A stretch of DNA of 42,032 bases from Defluviitaleaceae bacterium. GTDB taxonomy: Bacteria; Bacillota; Clostridia; Lachnospirales; WQUN01. The stretch is from positions 1-42,032 of the forward strand of contig WQSG01000023.1 in assembly GCA_009788055.1 (NCBI GenBank), given 5' to 3'. The notes beneath the pieces were generated by a model, which had not been told where the DNA came from, did not search any database, and saw only the letters and a list, made by a program, of their open reading frames with translations. Below, piece by piece: positions 1-7,190 of this stretch. Both the position numbers and the translations under genes were made by a program. Each line of letters opens with the position of its first letter. The first letter of the stretch is position 1.

Positions 1-105
1 CCCTTGACTATTCGGACTTTTGCCGTGCCATTGCGCCGCCGACAACGGGGAACAGAAACAAGTTTCTGCCCCGTTGCCGTCTGCTCCATTCTACGGCAAA
101 AATCA

Positions 106-146
106 AAACCCCGCTACTGCGTGAATCTGACGGCGTAGCGGGGTTT
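106..146. terminator. Rho-independent-like hairpin
   Basis: A 12-bp perfect stem (AAACCCCGCTAC at 106-117 with GTAGCGGGGTTT at 135-146) encloses a 17-nt loop. A short T-rich tract follows. It lies just upstream of the gene at 174 and probably ends a transcript entering from the left edge. I see no supportable gene in bases 1-105. Confidence 0.6.
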
Positions 147-173
147 ATTATTACCATGTGAAAGGGTGAGAAA

Positions 174-560
174 ATGCCGATTATGCAAAAAACAGGCAAC
201 GAACATTTTTATTTTGACGGTATGCCCGTGGACTATCGGCTCCATGACTTTTGGCGGTGGCAAGCGTCCGACATGCTGAACAATGCCCTGCGTGGCGTTC
301 TCGCCGAATTTATCGTCGCAAAGGCTTTGGGGGTGGAAACAGAAAGCCCCCGCGTTGAGTGGACCGCTTGCGACTTGCTTTTTTGCGGATACAAAATCGA
401 GGTGAAAGCGGCGGCTTATGTGCAATCGCGGGAGCAACAAAATGTACACATTCCTATTCGCACGCTTACGCAAAAGACACTAAACCACACTGTAAAATTA
501 AAGACCAAACAAAGACCAAAACCGCAAAAAGCGGCAAGGTCTACGGGCGAAAAACCTTGA
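174..560 (+). pseudogene. 3'-truncated conserved protein (mobile-element or accessory gene remnant)
   Basis: The start at 174 has an AAAGGGTGAG ribosome-binding site. The first ~90 residues (KTGNEHFYFDG, DFWRW, LAEFIVAKALG, then an IEVKAAAYVQS block) resemble, from memory, a conserved Firmicutes protein whose family normally continues for another 50-80 residues. Its D-(x)n-E-x-K spacing recalls PD-(D/E)XK endonuclease-like folds. After about position 437 the reading frame becomes a low-complexity Lys/Gln/Thr-rich tail unlike that family, and the frame closes at 560, close to the 27-bp duplication. I infer that the true 3' end was lost in a rearrangement. The family has no function I can name. 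Confidence 0.5.
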
Positions 561-562
561 TT

Positions 563-1453
563 TTACAGGCTTTCATAACAAAAACACGTAAAAACTTTGA
601 CCTTACAAAAACACGTAAAAACTTTGACCTTATCGCCAAAACTAAGAAGCCAACTTATCGCGTATTCGCGGTTGCTGTATCCAAACGAAAAACAAAGCCC
701 GTCTTCATCTTCGCGGAACGAATCCAATCCGTAACTTTCGATAAGCTGATATTTAACGGATTTATCAAAAATGGCTACAAGTTTTATGTCGTCGCTAAAA
801 TGACTGCCAAAATCGCGCTTTTCGGGAGGGATGGCACGAAGCGTAAATGTCTCGTCGATTTGGGTTAAATTCCACAGCCTGTTTAGTTTAAACATTCGCC
901 AATCTTCACGCTCCAAGCAATAGCCAAATACATACCACGACGCCCACTGAAAAATAACAATGTGCGGCTCTATGCGTCTGTGGCTTTCTCCCTTGTCATA
1001 AAAATAGTCGAACTCAATTATTTTTTTGTCAAAAATGGCTTGCTTAATTGCTTCAATTTTTTTGGTCAAATCGCCTTTATAATACGAAGCGAGGTCAATT
1101 ACAACAGGCTCGTGCAAAGAAACAACGGCATTTGAGTTCGCGCCTAATTTGTCCAACGTGCGTTCAATTTGCGATTCTTCCGACACACTGCCAAAGCCTT
1201 TGAGTGCGGAGATAATTCCCGAAAGCTCTGTTGCGGTTAAAATGCTTTTGTCCAATTTAAAGCCTTCGGCAATAGAAATTCCGCCGCCCGAACCTTGGTG
1301 CGTGATTATTGGGATGCCCGCACGGCAAAGCGTGTCAATATCGCGCCCTATGGTGCGGCGGTTTACTTCAAATTTTTCTGCCAAATATGGCGCGGTAACA
1401 CGATTGTTGTGCAACAGCACGGTTAAAATTCCTAACAAGCGGTCAATTTTCAT
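563..1453 (-). CDS. WYL-domain transcriptional regulator (YafY/DeoR-like) with altered C-terminus
   Basis: The N-terminal ~60 residues form an HTH_11-type winged helix (MKIDRLLGILTVLL, then the recognition block VNRRTIGRDIDTLCRAGIPI). A GSGGGISIAEGF linker follows. The central and C-terminal parts contain a WYL domain (IEFDYFY, HIVIFQWASWYVFGYCLER, FKLNRLWNL). Such regulators are cytoplasmic DNA-binding proteins that sense a ligand, often a nucleic acid or nucleotide, through the WYL pocket. I chose ATG at 1453 over 1471 because family members begin this way; a weak GGGTGA precedes it. The protein is about 296 residues. The last ~20 residues after LLSFGDKVKV come from the 27-bp duplication and do not look like a normal family tail, so the 3' end is probably rearranged. 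It is divergent from the SIMPL gene and may regulate it. Confidence 0.85.
   Translation of the reverse strand: MKIDRLLGILTVLLHNNRVTAPYLAEKFEVNRRTIGRDIDTLCRAGIPIITHQGSGGGISIAEGFKLDKSILTATELSGIISALKGFGSVSEESQIERTLDKLGANSNAVVSLHEPVVIDLASYYKGDLTKKIEAIKQAIFDKKIIEFDYFYDKGESHRRIEPHIVIFQWASWYVFGYCLEREDWRMFKLNRLWNLTQIDETFTLRAIPPEKRDFGSHFSDDIKLVAIFDKSVKYQLIESYGLDSFREDEDGLCFSFGYSNREYAISWLLSFGDKVKVFTCFCKVKVFTCFCYESL
578..631. repeat. Perfect 27-bp tandem duplication
   Basis: Bases 578-604 and 605-631 are identical and directly adjacent. On the minus strand they encode KVKVFTCFC-type residues twice at the very end of the WYL regulator. Only two units exist, so this is not a CRISPR. It sits at the boundary between the truncated gene on the left and the intact genes on the right. 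Confidence 0.9.
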
Positions 1454-1514
1454 TTTATTCACCCGCGTCAATTGTATCTAAGTAACGGTTTAATGGCAAA
1501 CGGCGGTGCTGTAA

Positions 1515-1528
1515 TGTTTTGCAAAACA
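1515..1528. promoter_or_regulatory. 14-bp perfect palindrome, candidate operator
   Basis: TGTTTTGCAAAACA reads the same on both strands. It lies between the divergent WYL regulator and SIMPL gene. Its TTGCAA half could serve as a -35 box with TTATAA about 18 nt downstream, ahead of the GGGAGG site at 1556-1561. A role as the regulator's operator is inferred from position only. Confidence 0.4.
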
Positions 1529-1568
1529 GGAGGGTATACTGGTTATAAAAAATACGGGAGGTTTTAAA

Positions 1569-2300
1569 ATGAACAGTGTAAGAAGAACAGGTGTGGCAGT
1601 AATTTTAGCGGTGATTTTTTCCGCGATGATGGCAACAGTTGCATTTGGGCAAACGGAACGGCCTAACATTTCGGTATCGGGTGCGGGCGCGGTTACGGCA
1701 ACGCCTGATATCGCGACGATTGTGTTTGGCGTAAACACAGAAAATCGCGATGCTCGCACGGCAATTACAACCAACAACCGCGATATCGCAAATGTTCTTG
1801 CGGCGGTTAAGGCGCAAGGAATTTCCGAAGACGACATTGTTACGCATCAGTTTACGCTTAGCCCGCGCATGGACTGGCAACGCGGAACTGCGGACGGATA
1901 CACCGTTTCCAATACAATAACCGTAACCCTTCGCGATATGGATATCATAGGCGAAATAATGGGCGCGGCAATTGAAGCGGGCGCGAATGTAACGGGCAAT
2001 GTGAGATTTTCGGTATATGACAGCGTCGCGCTTTATCAAGAAGCACTGGCAATTGCCGCCCAAGACGCAAGAGACAAAGCAAACGCCCTTGCCCTCGCAA
2101 TGAACGTAAATATTTCAACCATCCTTTCGGTAACAGAGCAAAGCACATGGGCTTCACCCGTGGCTCGCGCAGGCTCGTGGGCAATGATGGAAGACGCCGA
2201 AATGGCAATGCCCATGAGTGCAGGCGGTTGGGGCGTTCCAATCCAGACAGGCGAAATTACAATAACCGCACGTATTAATGTTGTATTTGCAATAAACTAG
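1569..2300 (+). CDS. Secreted SIMPL-domain (DUF541) protein
   Basis: The 243-residue protein starts with a signal peptide (charged SVRR, a hydrophobic core to about residue 27, cleavage near AFG/Q). The mature part is a SIMPL domain: ISVSGAGAVTATPDIATIVFGV at the start, a YTVSNTITVTLRD block in the middle, an AxxDARDKANALA helix, and a final ITARINVVF strand. SIMPL/DUF541 proteins are periplasmic or cell-surface proteins of poorly defined role (the BP26 family). The start has GGGAGG 8 nt upstream. The hairpin-rich element just downstream may end the transcript. An acidic, Met-rich insert (MMEDAEMAMPM) near residue 205 is specific to this copy. Confidence 0.85.
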   Translation: MNSVRRTGVAVILAVIFSAMMATVAFGQTERPNISVSGAGAVTATPDIATIVFGVNTENRDARTAITTNNRDIANVLAAVKAQGISEDDIVTHQFTLSPRMDWQRGTADGYTVSNTITVTLRDMDIIGEIMGAAIEAGANVTGNVRFSVYDSVALYQEALAIAAQDARDKANALALAMNVNISTILSVTEQSTWASPVARAGSWAMMEDAEMAMPMSAGGWGVPIQTGEITITARINVVFAIN

Positions 2301-2301
2301 T

Positions 2302-2490
2302 AAAAAACGGGGCTCTGCCCCGAACCCCGCAAACTTTTTGAAAAAAGTTTGAACAAAAACTTTAAATTTTGACTGGCGGTGAACTGTATCGCATATAAAA
2401 ACCCGCGCGAATGCGCGGGTTTTTCGTTAAAGTTTTGATGAAACTTTTTCAAAAGTTTCCGGGGTGCGGGGTGAAACCCCGCGGTCTTAA
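2302..2490. repeat. Composite palindromic intergenic element, copy 1
   Basis: Both ends carry GGGGCTCTGCCCC-like hairpins followed by ACCCCGC (inverted at the right end, which finishes CGGTCTTAA). Inside them are complementary arms rich in AAACTTTTTGAAAAAAGTTT-like sequence. The centre is a perfect hairpin at about 2397-2424 (AAAACCCGCGC, loop GAAT, GCGCGGGTTTT). Related elements occur at 6991-7168 and 23612-23735. The central hairpin could also terminate transcription of the SIMPL gene. No coding potential is seen. Confidence 0.75.
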
Positions 2491-2573
2491 TTTTGCAACA
2501 GCCCTTTTTTGTTGCGCCGCCGCAAGAAAATAAATATGTGGAAATTGTGTAATTATTTTGTTAGACTGTTACC

Positions 2574-3281
2574 ATGAGAAAAACATATATTGCACTACCC
2601 AAAACTATGCGGCTGTTGCCGCATTTTTATGAAGTATTTAAGAAGGCGGGTTATGTTTCCGCCGCGCTGGAGAAGTCCATTGCCGAAAAAAAACAAAAGC
2701 AGCTCGAATATGAAAGCGACTGCGGGCAAGTGGCATATCTGTTGGTAAACAACATGGATATCCCACAATATGTGGACAGAAACTGGGCGGAACTTGGCTT
2801 CACCGCGTTCGATTGCTACAGAGAGTACGAGCTTTCCAGCACAAAGGGCGGTCACGCAATGCGCGGCGACAATTTTATTACAAACCTTTTGCCGGATTAT
2901 GGGCTGTGTCCGCAGGCACGTTTTTGTGTTGCGGGTTTGCCTCAAAACAAGGAACTTTTTGAGAAATGCAAAAACAGTGACGAAAAGGTACTTACCGTCG
3001 GCACATTTTACCCCGGGATAACGGAGAATTACTTTAAGCGGCTTGGCATTTTGGCGGACATTATAAAAATCGCCGGTTCCAGCGAGCTTCTTCCCTCGCA
3101 CTGCGACGTGGATGTTATTTTCGATATCGTGGAAACGGGCAGCGCGTTAAAAGAAAACGGGCTTGTTATCTACGAGGAAACCATGCCGATTAAAACAAAA
3201 ATTCTTGTTTCCAAGGCGGCATACAAATACGATGCGAATATCGCCAAAATGATTGAGGTGATTCGCAATGCGACTAAATAG
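2574..3281 (+). CDS. hisG: ATP phosphoribosyltransferase, short form (HisG), divergent
   Basis: HisG joins ATP and PRPP in the first step of histidine synthesis. The 235-residue length fits the short (HisG_S) form, which works with HisZ; no hisZ is in the window. Recognisable parts are the N-terminal IALPK strand, the block with MDIPQYVDRNWAELGFTA (equivalent to the family's 'DVPxYVexGaaDlGi' segment) and the phosphate-binding stretch DVIFDIVETGSALKENGL near residue 185. The usual KGRL near the N-terminus is replaced by KTMRL, and the middle is poorly conserved, so this is a divergent member. The ATG at 2574 has no clear Shine-Dalgarno sequence. It overlaps hisD by 14 nt and begins the his cluster. 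Confidence 0.8.
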   Translation: MRKTYIALPKTMRLLPHFYEVFKKAGYVSAALEKSIAEKKQKQLEYESDCGQVAYLLVNNMDIPQYVDRNWAELGFTAFDCYREYELSSTKGGHAMRGDNFITNLLPDYGLCPQARFCVAGLPQNKELFEKCKNSDEKVLTVGTFYPGITENYFKRLGILADIIKIAGSSELLPSHCDVDVIFDIVETGSALKENGLVIYEETMPIKTKILVSKAAYKYDANIAKMIEVIRNATK

Positions 3282-4602
3282 AGACATTTCCGCAATCAAG
3301 AATCGCAAAACAGACGCGGACGAAAGCGTAATAGCTTCCGTTCAGGCAATCATAAACGACGTGCGAAAAAACGGGGATGCCGCCCTGCGGCGGTATGCCG
3401 AAAAATTTGACGGCTTTAAAGGCGCGAACCTAACCGTAACGGACGCAGAGCGGACGAAGGTACTGGAGCGTCTTCATTGTAATGCCGCAAATTTGACGGA
3501 AAAACCTTCGGACGGTACTTTCGATTGGGTAGCGTCCAACGGCGCAGGCGGGGATGATTATTTCCGCATCCTGCACCGCGCCGCCGAAAGAATCCGAGAT
3601 TTCCACAAGAATCAGCTTGAAAAATCTTGGAGCATTTATAAGGAAGACGGCGTAATGATGGGGCAAATCGTGCGTCCGCTGGAACGTGTTGCAATTTACG
3701 TACCCGGCGGAACGGCGGTTCTCACGTCGACCCTCTTAATGTGCGCCGTTCCCGCCCAATTGGCGGGCGTGAAAGAAATCGTAATTTTCACCCCCGTCAA
3801 GGAAAACGACACGGTTTCCGATGAGATTATCCAAGCGGCAACAGGTTGCGGCGTCACCGAAATATACAAAATCGGCGGCGTACACGCCATTGCCGCCGCC
3901 GCCTACGGCACGGAGACTATTCCCAAAGTTGACAAAATCGTTGGCCCCGGCAGTGTGTTTGTCGCCACGGCAAAACGGCTTGTGTACGGCGTGGTGGACA
4001 TAGACATGGTTGCAGGGCCTTCCGACGTGCTTGTAATCGCGGACGAAACCGCAAACCCAAAATACGTTGCCGCAGACCTGTTAAGCCAAGCAGAGCATGA
4101 CACCTTGGCAAGTTCCATTTTGGTAACAACCAGCGAAAAGCTAATCACCGAAGTTGAAGCAGAAATTGACCGCCAAATGAAATACCTGAAGCGCGGCGAA
4201 ATCATAAAAGAATCCTTGGCAGACTTTGGCGCGGCGGTTTTGGTCGGCTCAATTGAAGAGGCCTTCGACATCTCCAACGACCTCGCCCCCGAACACTTGG
4301 AAATCCTAACAAAAGACCCTCTTTCACACCTACCCAAAATCAAAAACGCAGGCTCTGTTTTCCTCGGCGAACACACCCCCGAACCCCTTGGCGACTACAT
4401 GAGCGGCACAAACCACGTTCTGCCCACAGGCGGCACCGCAAAATTTTACTCCCCCCTCGGCGTTTACGACTTCGTAAAATACAGCTCCTACAGCTACTAT
4501 CCCCCCACAGCCCTTGCCGAACTAAAAGACGATGTTGCAAACTTCGCCCTCTCCGAAGGGCTGGACGCCCATGCGAATTCTGTGAAGGTTAGGTTTGAGT
4601 GA
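3268..4602 (+). CDS. hisD: Histidinol dehydrogenase (HisD)
   Basis: HisD oxidises L-histidinol to L-histidine in two NAD-dependent steps at the end of the pathway. The zinc ligands are visible as Q274 and H277 (SQAEHDT), D376 (GDYMSG) and H435 (DAHANSV). The catalytic Glu342-His343 pair lies in LAPEHLE. The NAD-binding region includes RVAIYVPGGTA and IVGPGSVFVA. At 444 residues the protein is slightly long: there appear to be about 18 extra residues around positions 68-90 compared with typical HisD. It overlaps hisG by 14 nt, and its stop overlaps the next start (TGATG), so translation is probably coupled. Confidence 0.97.
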   Translation: MRLNRDISAIKNRKTDADESVIASVQAIINDVRKNGDAALRRYAEKFDGFKGANLTVTDAERTKVLERLHCNAANLTEKPSDGTFDWVASNGAGGDDYFRILHRAAERIRDFHKNQLEKSWSIYKEDGVMMGQIVRPLERVAIYVPGGTAVLTSTLLMCAVPAQLAGVKEIVIFTPVKENDTVSDEIIQAATGCGVTEIYKIGGVHAIAAAAYGTETIPKVDKIVGPGSVFVATAKRLVYGVVDIDMVAGPSDVLVIADETANPKYVAADLLSQAEHDTLASSILVTTSEKLITEVEAEIDRQMKYLKRGEIIKESLADFGAAVLVGSIEEAFDISNDLAPEHLEILTKDPLSHLPKIKNAGSVFLGEHTPEPLGDYMSGTNHVLPTGGTAKFYSPLGVYDFVKYSSYSYYPPTALAELKDDVANFALSEGLDAHANSVKVRFE

Positions 4603-5667
4603 TGACATCGTTGGAAAAATGGAATTGGATTGTTGGCGAATACGATAAAAATCTATATGCACCTGAACAAACGATACAAAACACTTGGGAATTAATTTTT
4701 GCCGAGATTTTTGGTTACAGCCGTTTAAGGGGAGAAATAGAAAATCACAGAAAAATTTATATCGGCTCAACAGAGCGAGTAATAACCGACATCATAATCA
4801 AAAACGATAACGCAGATTTATTTGTGGTTGAACTAAAACAACACAGCTTGCCGTTTAGCAAGGGCATGGAATTGCAACTGTTAAGCTATCTTAGAACAAT
4901 TGCGCAAAAACACGGGGGTTTTGATTTGTAACAAACTCTATGTTTACCATGACGTAAACAAAAACGATGACGAACAGACAAAGGTGGAAATTGAATTTAC
5001 ACAGGACAATCCTGATGGCGCAAAATTTATTGAACTGTTCGACAAGTCTGCATTCAGTGAATCGACTGTTAAGGAGTTTGTTTGTGAAAAAATCAAGTCT
5101 GCAATAAATGTTGAACACATAAAAAATAAAATTTCATCGGATTTAATCGGTGAATTATTGCGAACTCACTTTGTAAATAAATATTCTATCGCGGAGTTTG
5201 AGCAAGCAATTGCAGAATTTGATATAACTGTCATGCCTAAGGCGATTGCGACTACCAACATTGAGCAGTTGCTTGTTTCCATATCTAAACCTATACCGCA
5301 AGGACAAGAAAATAGTAAGCTTAACAGAACCGATGCATTAAGTATTTGTCGTTCAAACGGTGTGATTATTGGCGGGAATTATTCCGTATCAAACAGAACA
5401 CAACACGGTAGCCATTTTGCAAATGACATACCCGTTTCAAATTTGACGCAAAACTGGTGGCTATTGCTGGTTGACCATCGGAAAAGAGAATTGCACGTTT
5501 TCAAAATAGGCGCAAATGAAGTATCGGAGAACGAAATGTATGTTATAAATAATAAACACAAACAACATACCGTTAAGCTGAATATACTTTGTGATGATGA
5601 CACATTCACCGACAAATTAAGGAAAAAACAATTTAAGAGGTGGCTTGTTAAAACAATAAAGTATTAG
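4602..5667 (+). pseudogene. Frameshifted PD-(D/E)XK-like protein (type I restriction R-subunit N-terminal-like)
   Basis: Two frames together make one protein of about 355 residues. The first (4602 to ~4931) contains TDIIIK followed by FVVELK, the D-(x)n-E-x-K pattern of the PD-(D/E)XK nuclease fold. The second (from about 4900 to 5667) continues with VLICNKLYVYHDV and ends with a ~110-residue domain I do not recognise. Removing one G from the five-G run at 4914-4918 joins them as HG-VLICNKL, which reads naturally. The interruption is therefore a +1 insertion, a sequencing error or a phase-variable tract. The ATG at 4602 overlaps the hisD stop. Codon use is more AT-rich than the his genes, suggesting insertion into the operon. 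The target and role are unknown. Confidence 0.6.
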
Positions 5668-5684
5668 CAACGAGGAGTGATTAT

Positions 5685-5902
5685 ATGTATGCGATAAAAG
5701 CACTGTATGACGGCGAAAACTTTAAGCCGAAGCACCCATTCCCATAAAAGAGCAATACGAGGTAATCATCACCTTTGTTGAACCCGTTAAAAAGGATGCC
5801 GTCAGACCTCCGTTTGGGCTGGGTTGCATGAAGGGAAAATATAAAGAAGCGGATGACCATGATTGGTTTACGCCTTTAGAGGATTTTGAGGAATATATGT
5901 GA
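5685..5902 (+). pseudogene. Decayed antitoxin gene (VapB-type), one-base deletion
   Basis: ATG at 5685 follows a GAGGAGTG site. The frame reads MYAIKALYDGENFKPK and stops at about 5748. Shifting one base near 5733-5737 restores a 72-residue product containing PIPIKEQYEVIITF, GLGCMKGKY and a final LEDFEEYM. From memory this layout is typical of small antitoxins encoded just before PIN toxins. Its stop overlaps the toxin start (TGATG). As written, the protein is cut to about 20 residues, so it is probably non-functional. Confidence 0.65.
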
Positions 5903-6238
5903 TGAAATATTTGCTTGATACAATGCCAAATCATTATAGGAGCTACTTCATTGCATTTATGCGTAAGCCTTGCTTCTGCATGGGAAATTGCCATTAAAAC
6001 GGGTATCGGAAAATTGAGCCTTGAAGGCGGCTCTGAATTTTTTATTGAAAAGCTGCGCCATTTTGGAATTGAGATTATGCGCATAGAAGCTACGCATATT
6101 GCGATAGTAGAAAAGTTGCCGTTACTTCATCGCGACCCCTTTGACCGTACTCTCATCGCAACCGCAATTACCGAGAGTATGACGATTATCACGGCAGATG
6201 AAAATATCAAAAAATATGATGTTTCTTGGGTTTGGTAA
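5902..6238 (+). pseudogene. Decayed PIN-domain toxin (VapC-like)
   Basis: The start reads MKYLLDT, the first strand of a PIN ribonuclease with its first catalytic Asp. It then runs into an unrelated frame that stops early. The rest of the domain is in another frame from about 5950: SLASAWEIAIK (second acidic residue), DPFDRTLIATA (third) and TADENIKKYD (fourth). Compared with family spacing, roughly 20-25 codons are missing between the first strand and the WEIAIK helix, together with a frameshift. The pair with the broken antitoxin marks a dead type II toxin-antitoxin module inside the his cluster. Confidence 0.7.
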
Positions 6239-6263
6239 TATTTACGGCAAAGGAGCTGTTACA

Positions 6264-6950
6264 ATGAGTATGCTAAGTGAATTTTCATCTGCCGAGCGGG
6301 AAGCGTGTCTGCCCATAATCGACATGATGATGGGGTGCGCTCAAGCCGCCCGTAAACACGGCGTTTTGGCATTGGAAGAATTTGCAAACAAGCAAGACAA
6401 CGACTTTTTCACCTTCGCAATAATGCTTGTGGTGGACGGCACCGACCCGCAACTGGTAAAAGGAATGCTGGAAACCCTTATAAGCACGGGCGGCCACACG
6501 GGTGCCGCGCTTTTGGAACGGATTATCATTACCGAAGGGGCATTATCTGTACAAGCAGGTGAACACCCCCGATTAGTGGAAACAAAATTGCTTTGCGTTC
6601 TTGGCGAAGAATTTTTGCGCAAGCGCGGGCATTTTCCCGCCTATAACCCAACAGACGAACTAGCCGCCCGCACCGCAGAAGTTTTAGCAAACTACCAACC
6701 TGATGAAACATTCAGCAATAAAATCGCCCCCATGACCAATGTTGAAATTCAATGCGCATTCAATGGCGTACAAATGGCGGAACTTGCCATTGCCATCACA
6801 ACCTGCACCCATGAAGCCGCAACAAAATTACTAAGCAACCTATCCCCTCGCCTAGCCGCCCAAATACTGGACGACATAGAAATTTTGGGCGAAATAAGCA
6901 AAGAAGAAATTTTAAACGTGCATAATAAAATTTTAGCGAATTTTAAATAA
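6264..6950 (+). CDS. Soluble MotA-like/FliG C-terminal-like fusion protein
   Basis: ATG at 6264 with AAGGAG 10 nt upstream was chosen over the longer frame. The 228-residue product has no membrane helix. Residues ~20-90 resemble the first cytoplasmic part of MotA-type stators (GVLALEEFAN, FFTFAIMLVVDGTDPQLVKGMLE). Residues ~155-228 resemble the C-terminal torque domain of FliG (a pattern like ALKG...KLLSNLSPRLAAQILDDIEILGEISKEEILNVHNKI). Real MotA has four membrane helices and real FliG is longer, so this is not a normal motor part. It stands alone in the his cluster with no flagellar neighbours. Both similarities are by eye; the function is unknown. Confidence 0.6.
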   Translation: MSMLSEFSSAEREACLPIIDMMMGCAQAARKHGVLALEEFANKQDNDFFTFAIMLVVDGTDPQLVKGMLETLISTGGHTGAALLERIIITEGALSVQAGEHPRLVETKLLCVLGEEFLRKRGHFPAYNPTDELAARTAEVLANYQPDETFSNKIAPMTNVEIQCAFNGVQMAELAIAITTCTHEAATKLLSNLSPRLAAQILDDIEILGEISKEEILNVHNKILANFK

Positions 6951-6990
6951 AGTTCTCGTGGACGATGAAGTTAGCAGGTCACTGCGAACG

Positions 6991-7168
6991 GCACTGTCCC
7001 CGAACCCCCACCCGCTTTTTGAAAAAAGCGGGGCAAAAACTTTAATTCAAAATCGCGCATTCGCGCGATTTTGGGATTACGATATGGTTTACCGCTAGTC
7101 CGTGTTAAAGTTTGGGTCAAGCCTTTTTAAAGGCTTGCGGGGTGTGGGGCAGAGCCCCACGGTCTTAA
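6991..7168. repeat. Composite palindromic intergenic element, copy 2
   Basis: It has the same plan as the copy at 2302-2490. GC-rich ends (CTGTCCCCGAACCCCC at the left, GGGGCAGAGCCCCACGGTCTTA at the right) flank AACTTTAA / GTTAAAGTTT arms. The centre is a perfect hairpin at 7048-7073 (CAAAATCGCGC, loop ATTC, GCGCGATTTTG). It separates the MotA/FliG-like gene from hisC and fills most of this 240-bp gap. Confidence 0.7.
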
Positions 7169-7190
7169 AAAGCGAAAAGGTCTGATAAAA

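Noticed and set aside
1..170. C-terminal end of a gene entering from the left (frame starting LDYSDF)
   Set aside because: The frame is open but passes through the terminator hairpin at 106-146 and shows no recognisable motif.
578..631. CRISPR array
   Set aside because: Only two adjacent 27-bp copies with no spacer.
359..868. 169-residue plus-strand frame spanning the truncated gene and the WYL gene
   Set aside because: Lys/Thr-rich, no ribosome-binding site, and it overlaps the WYL regulator on the other strand.
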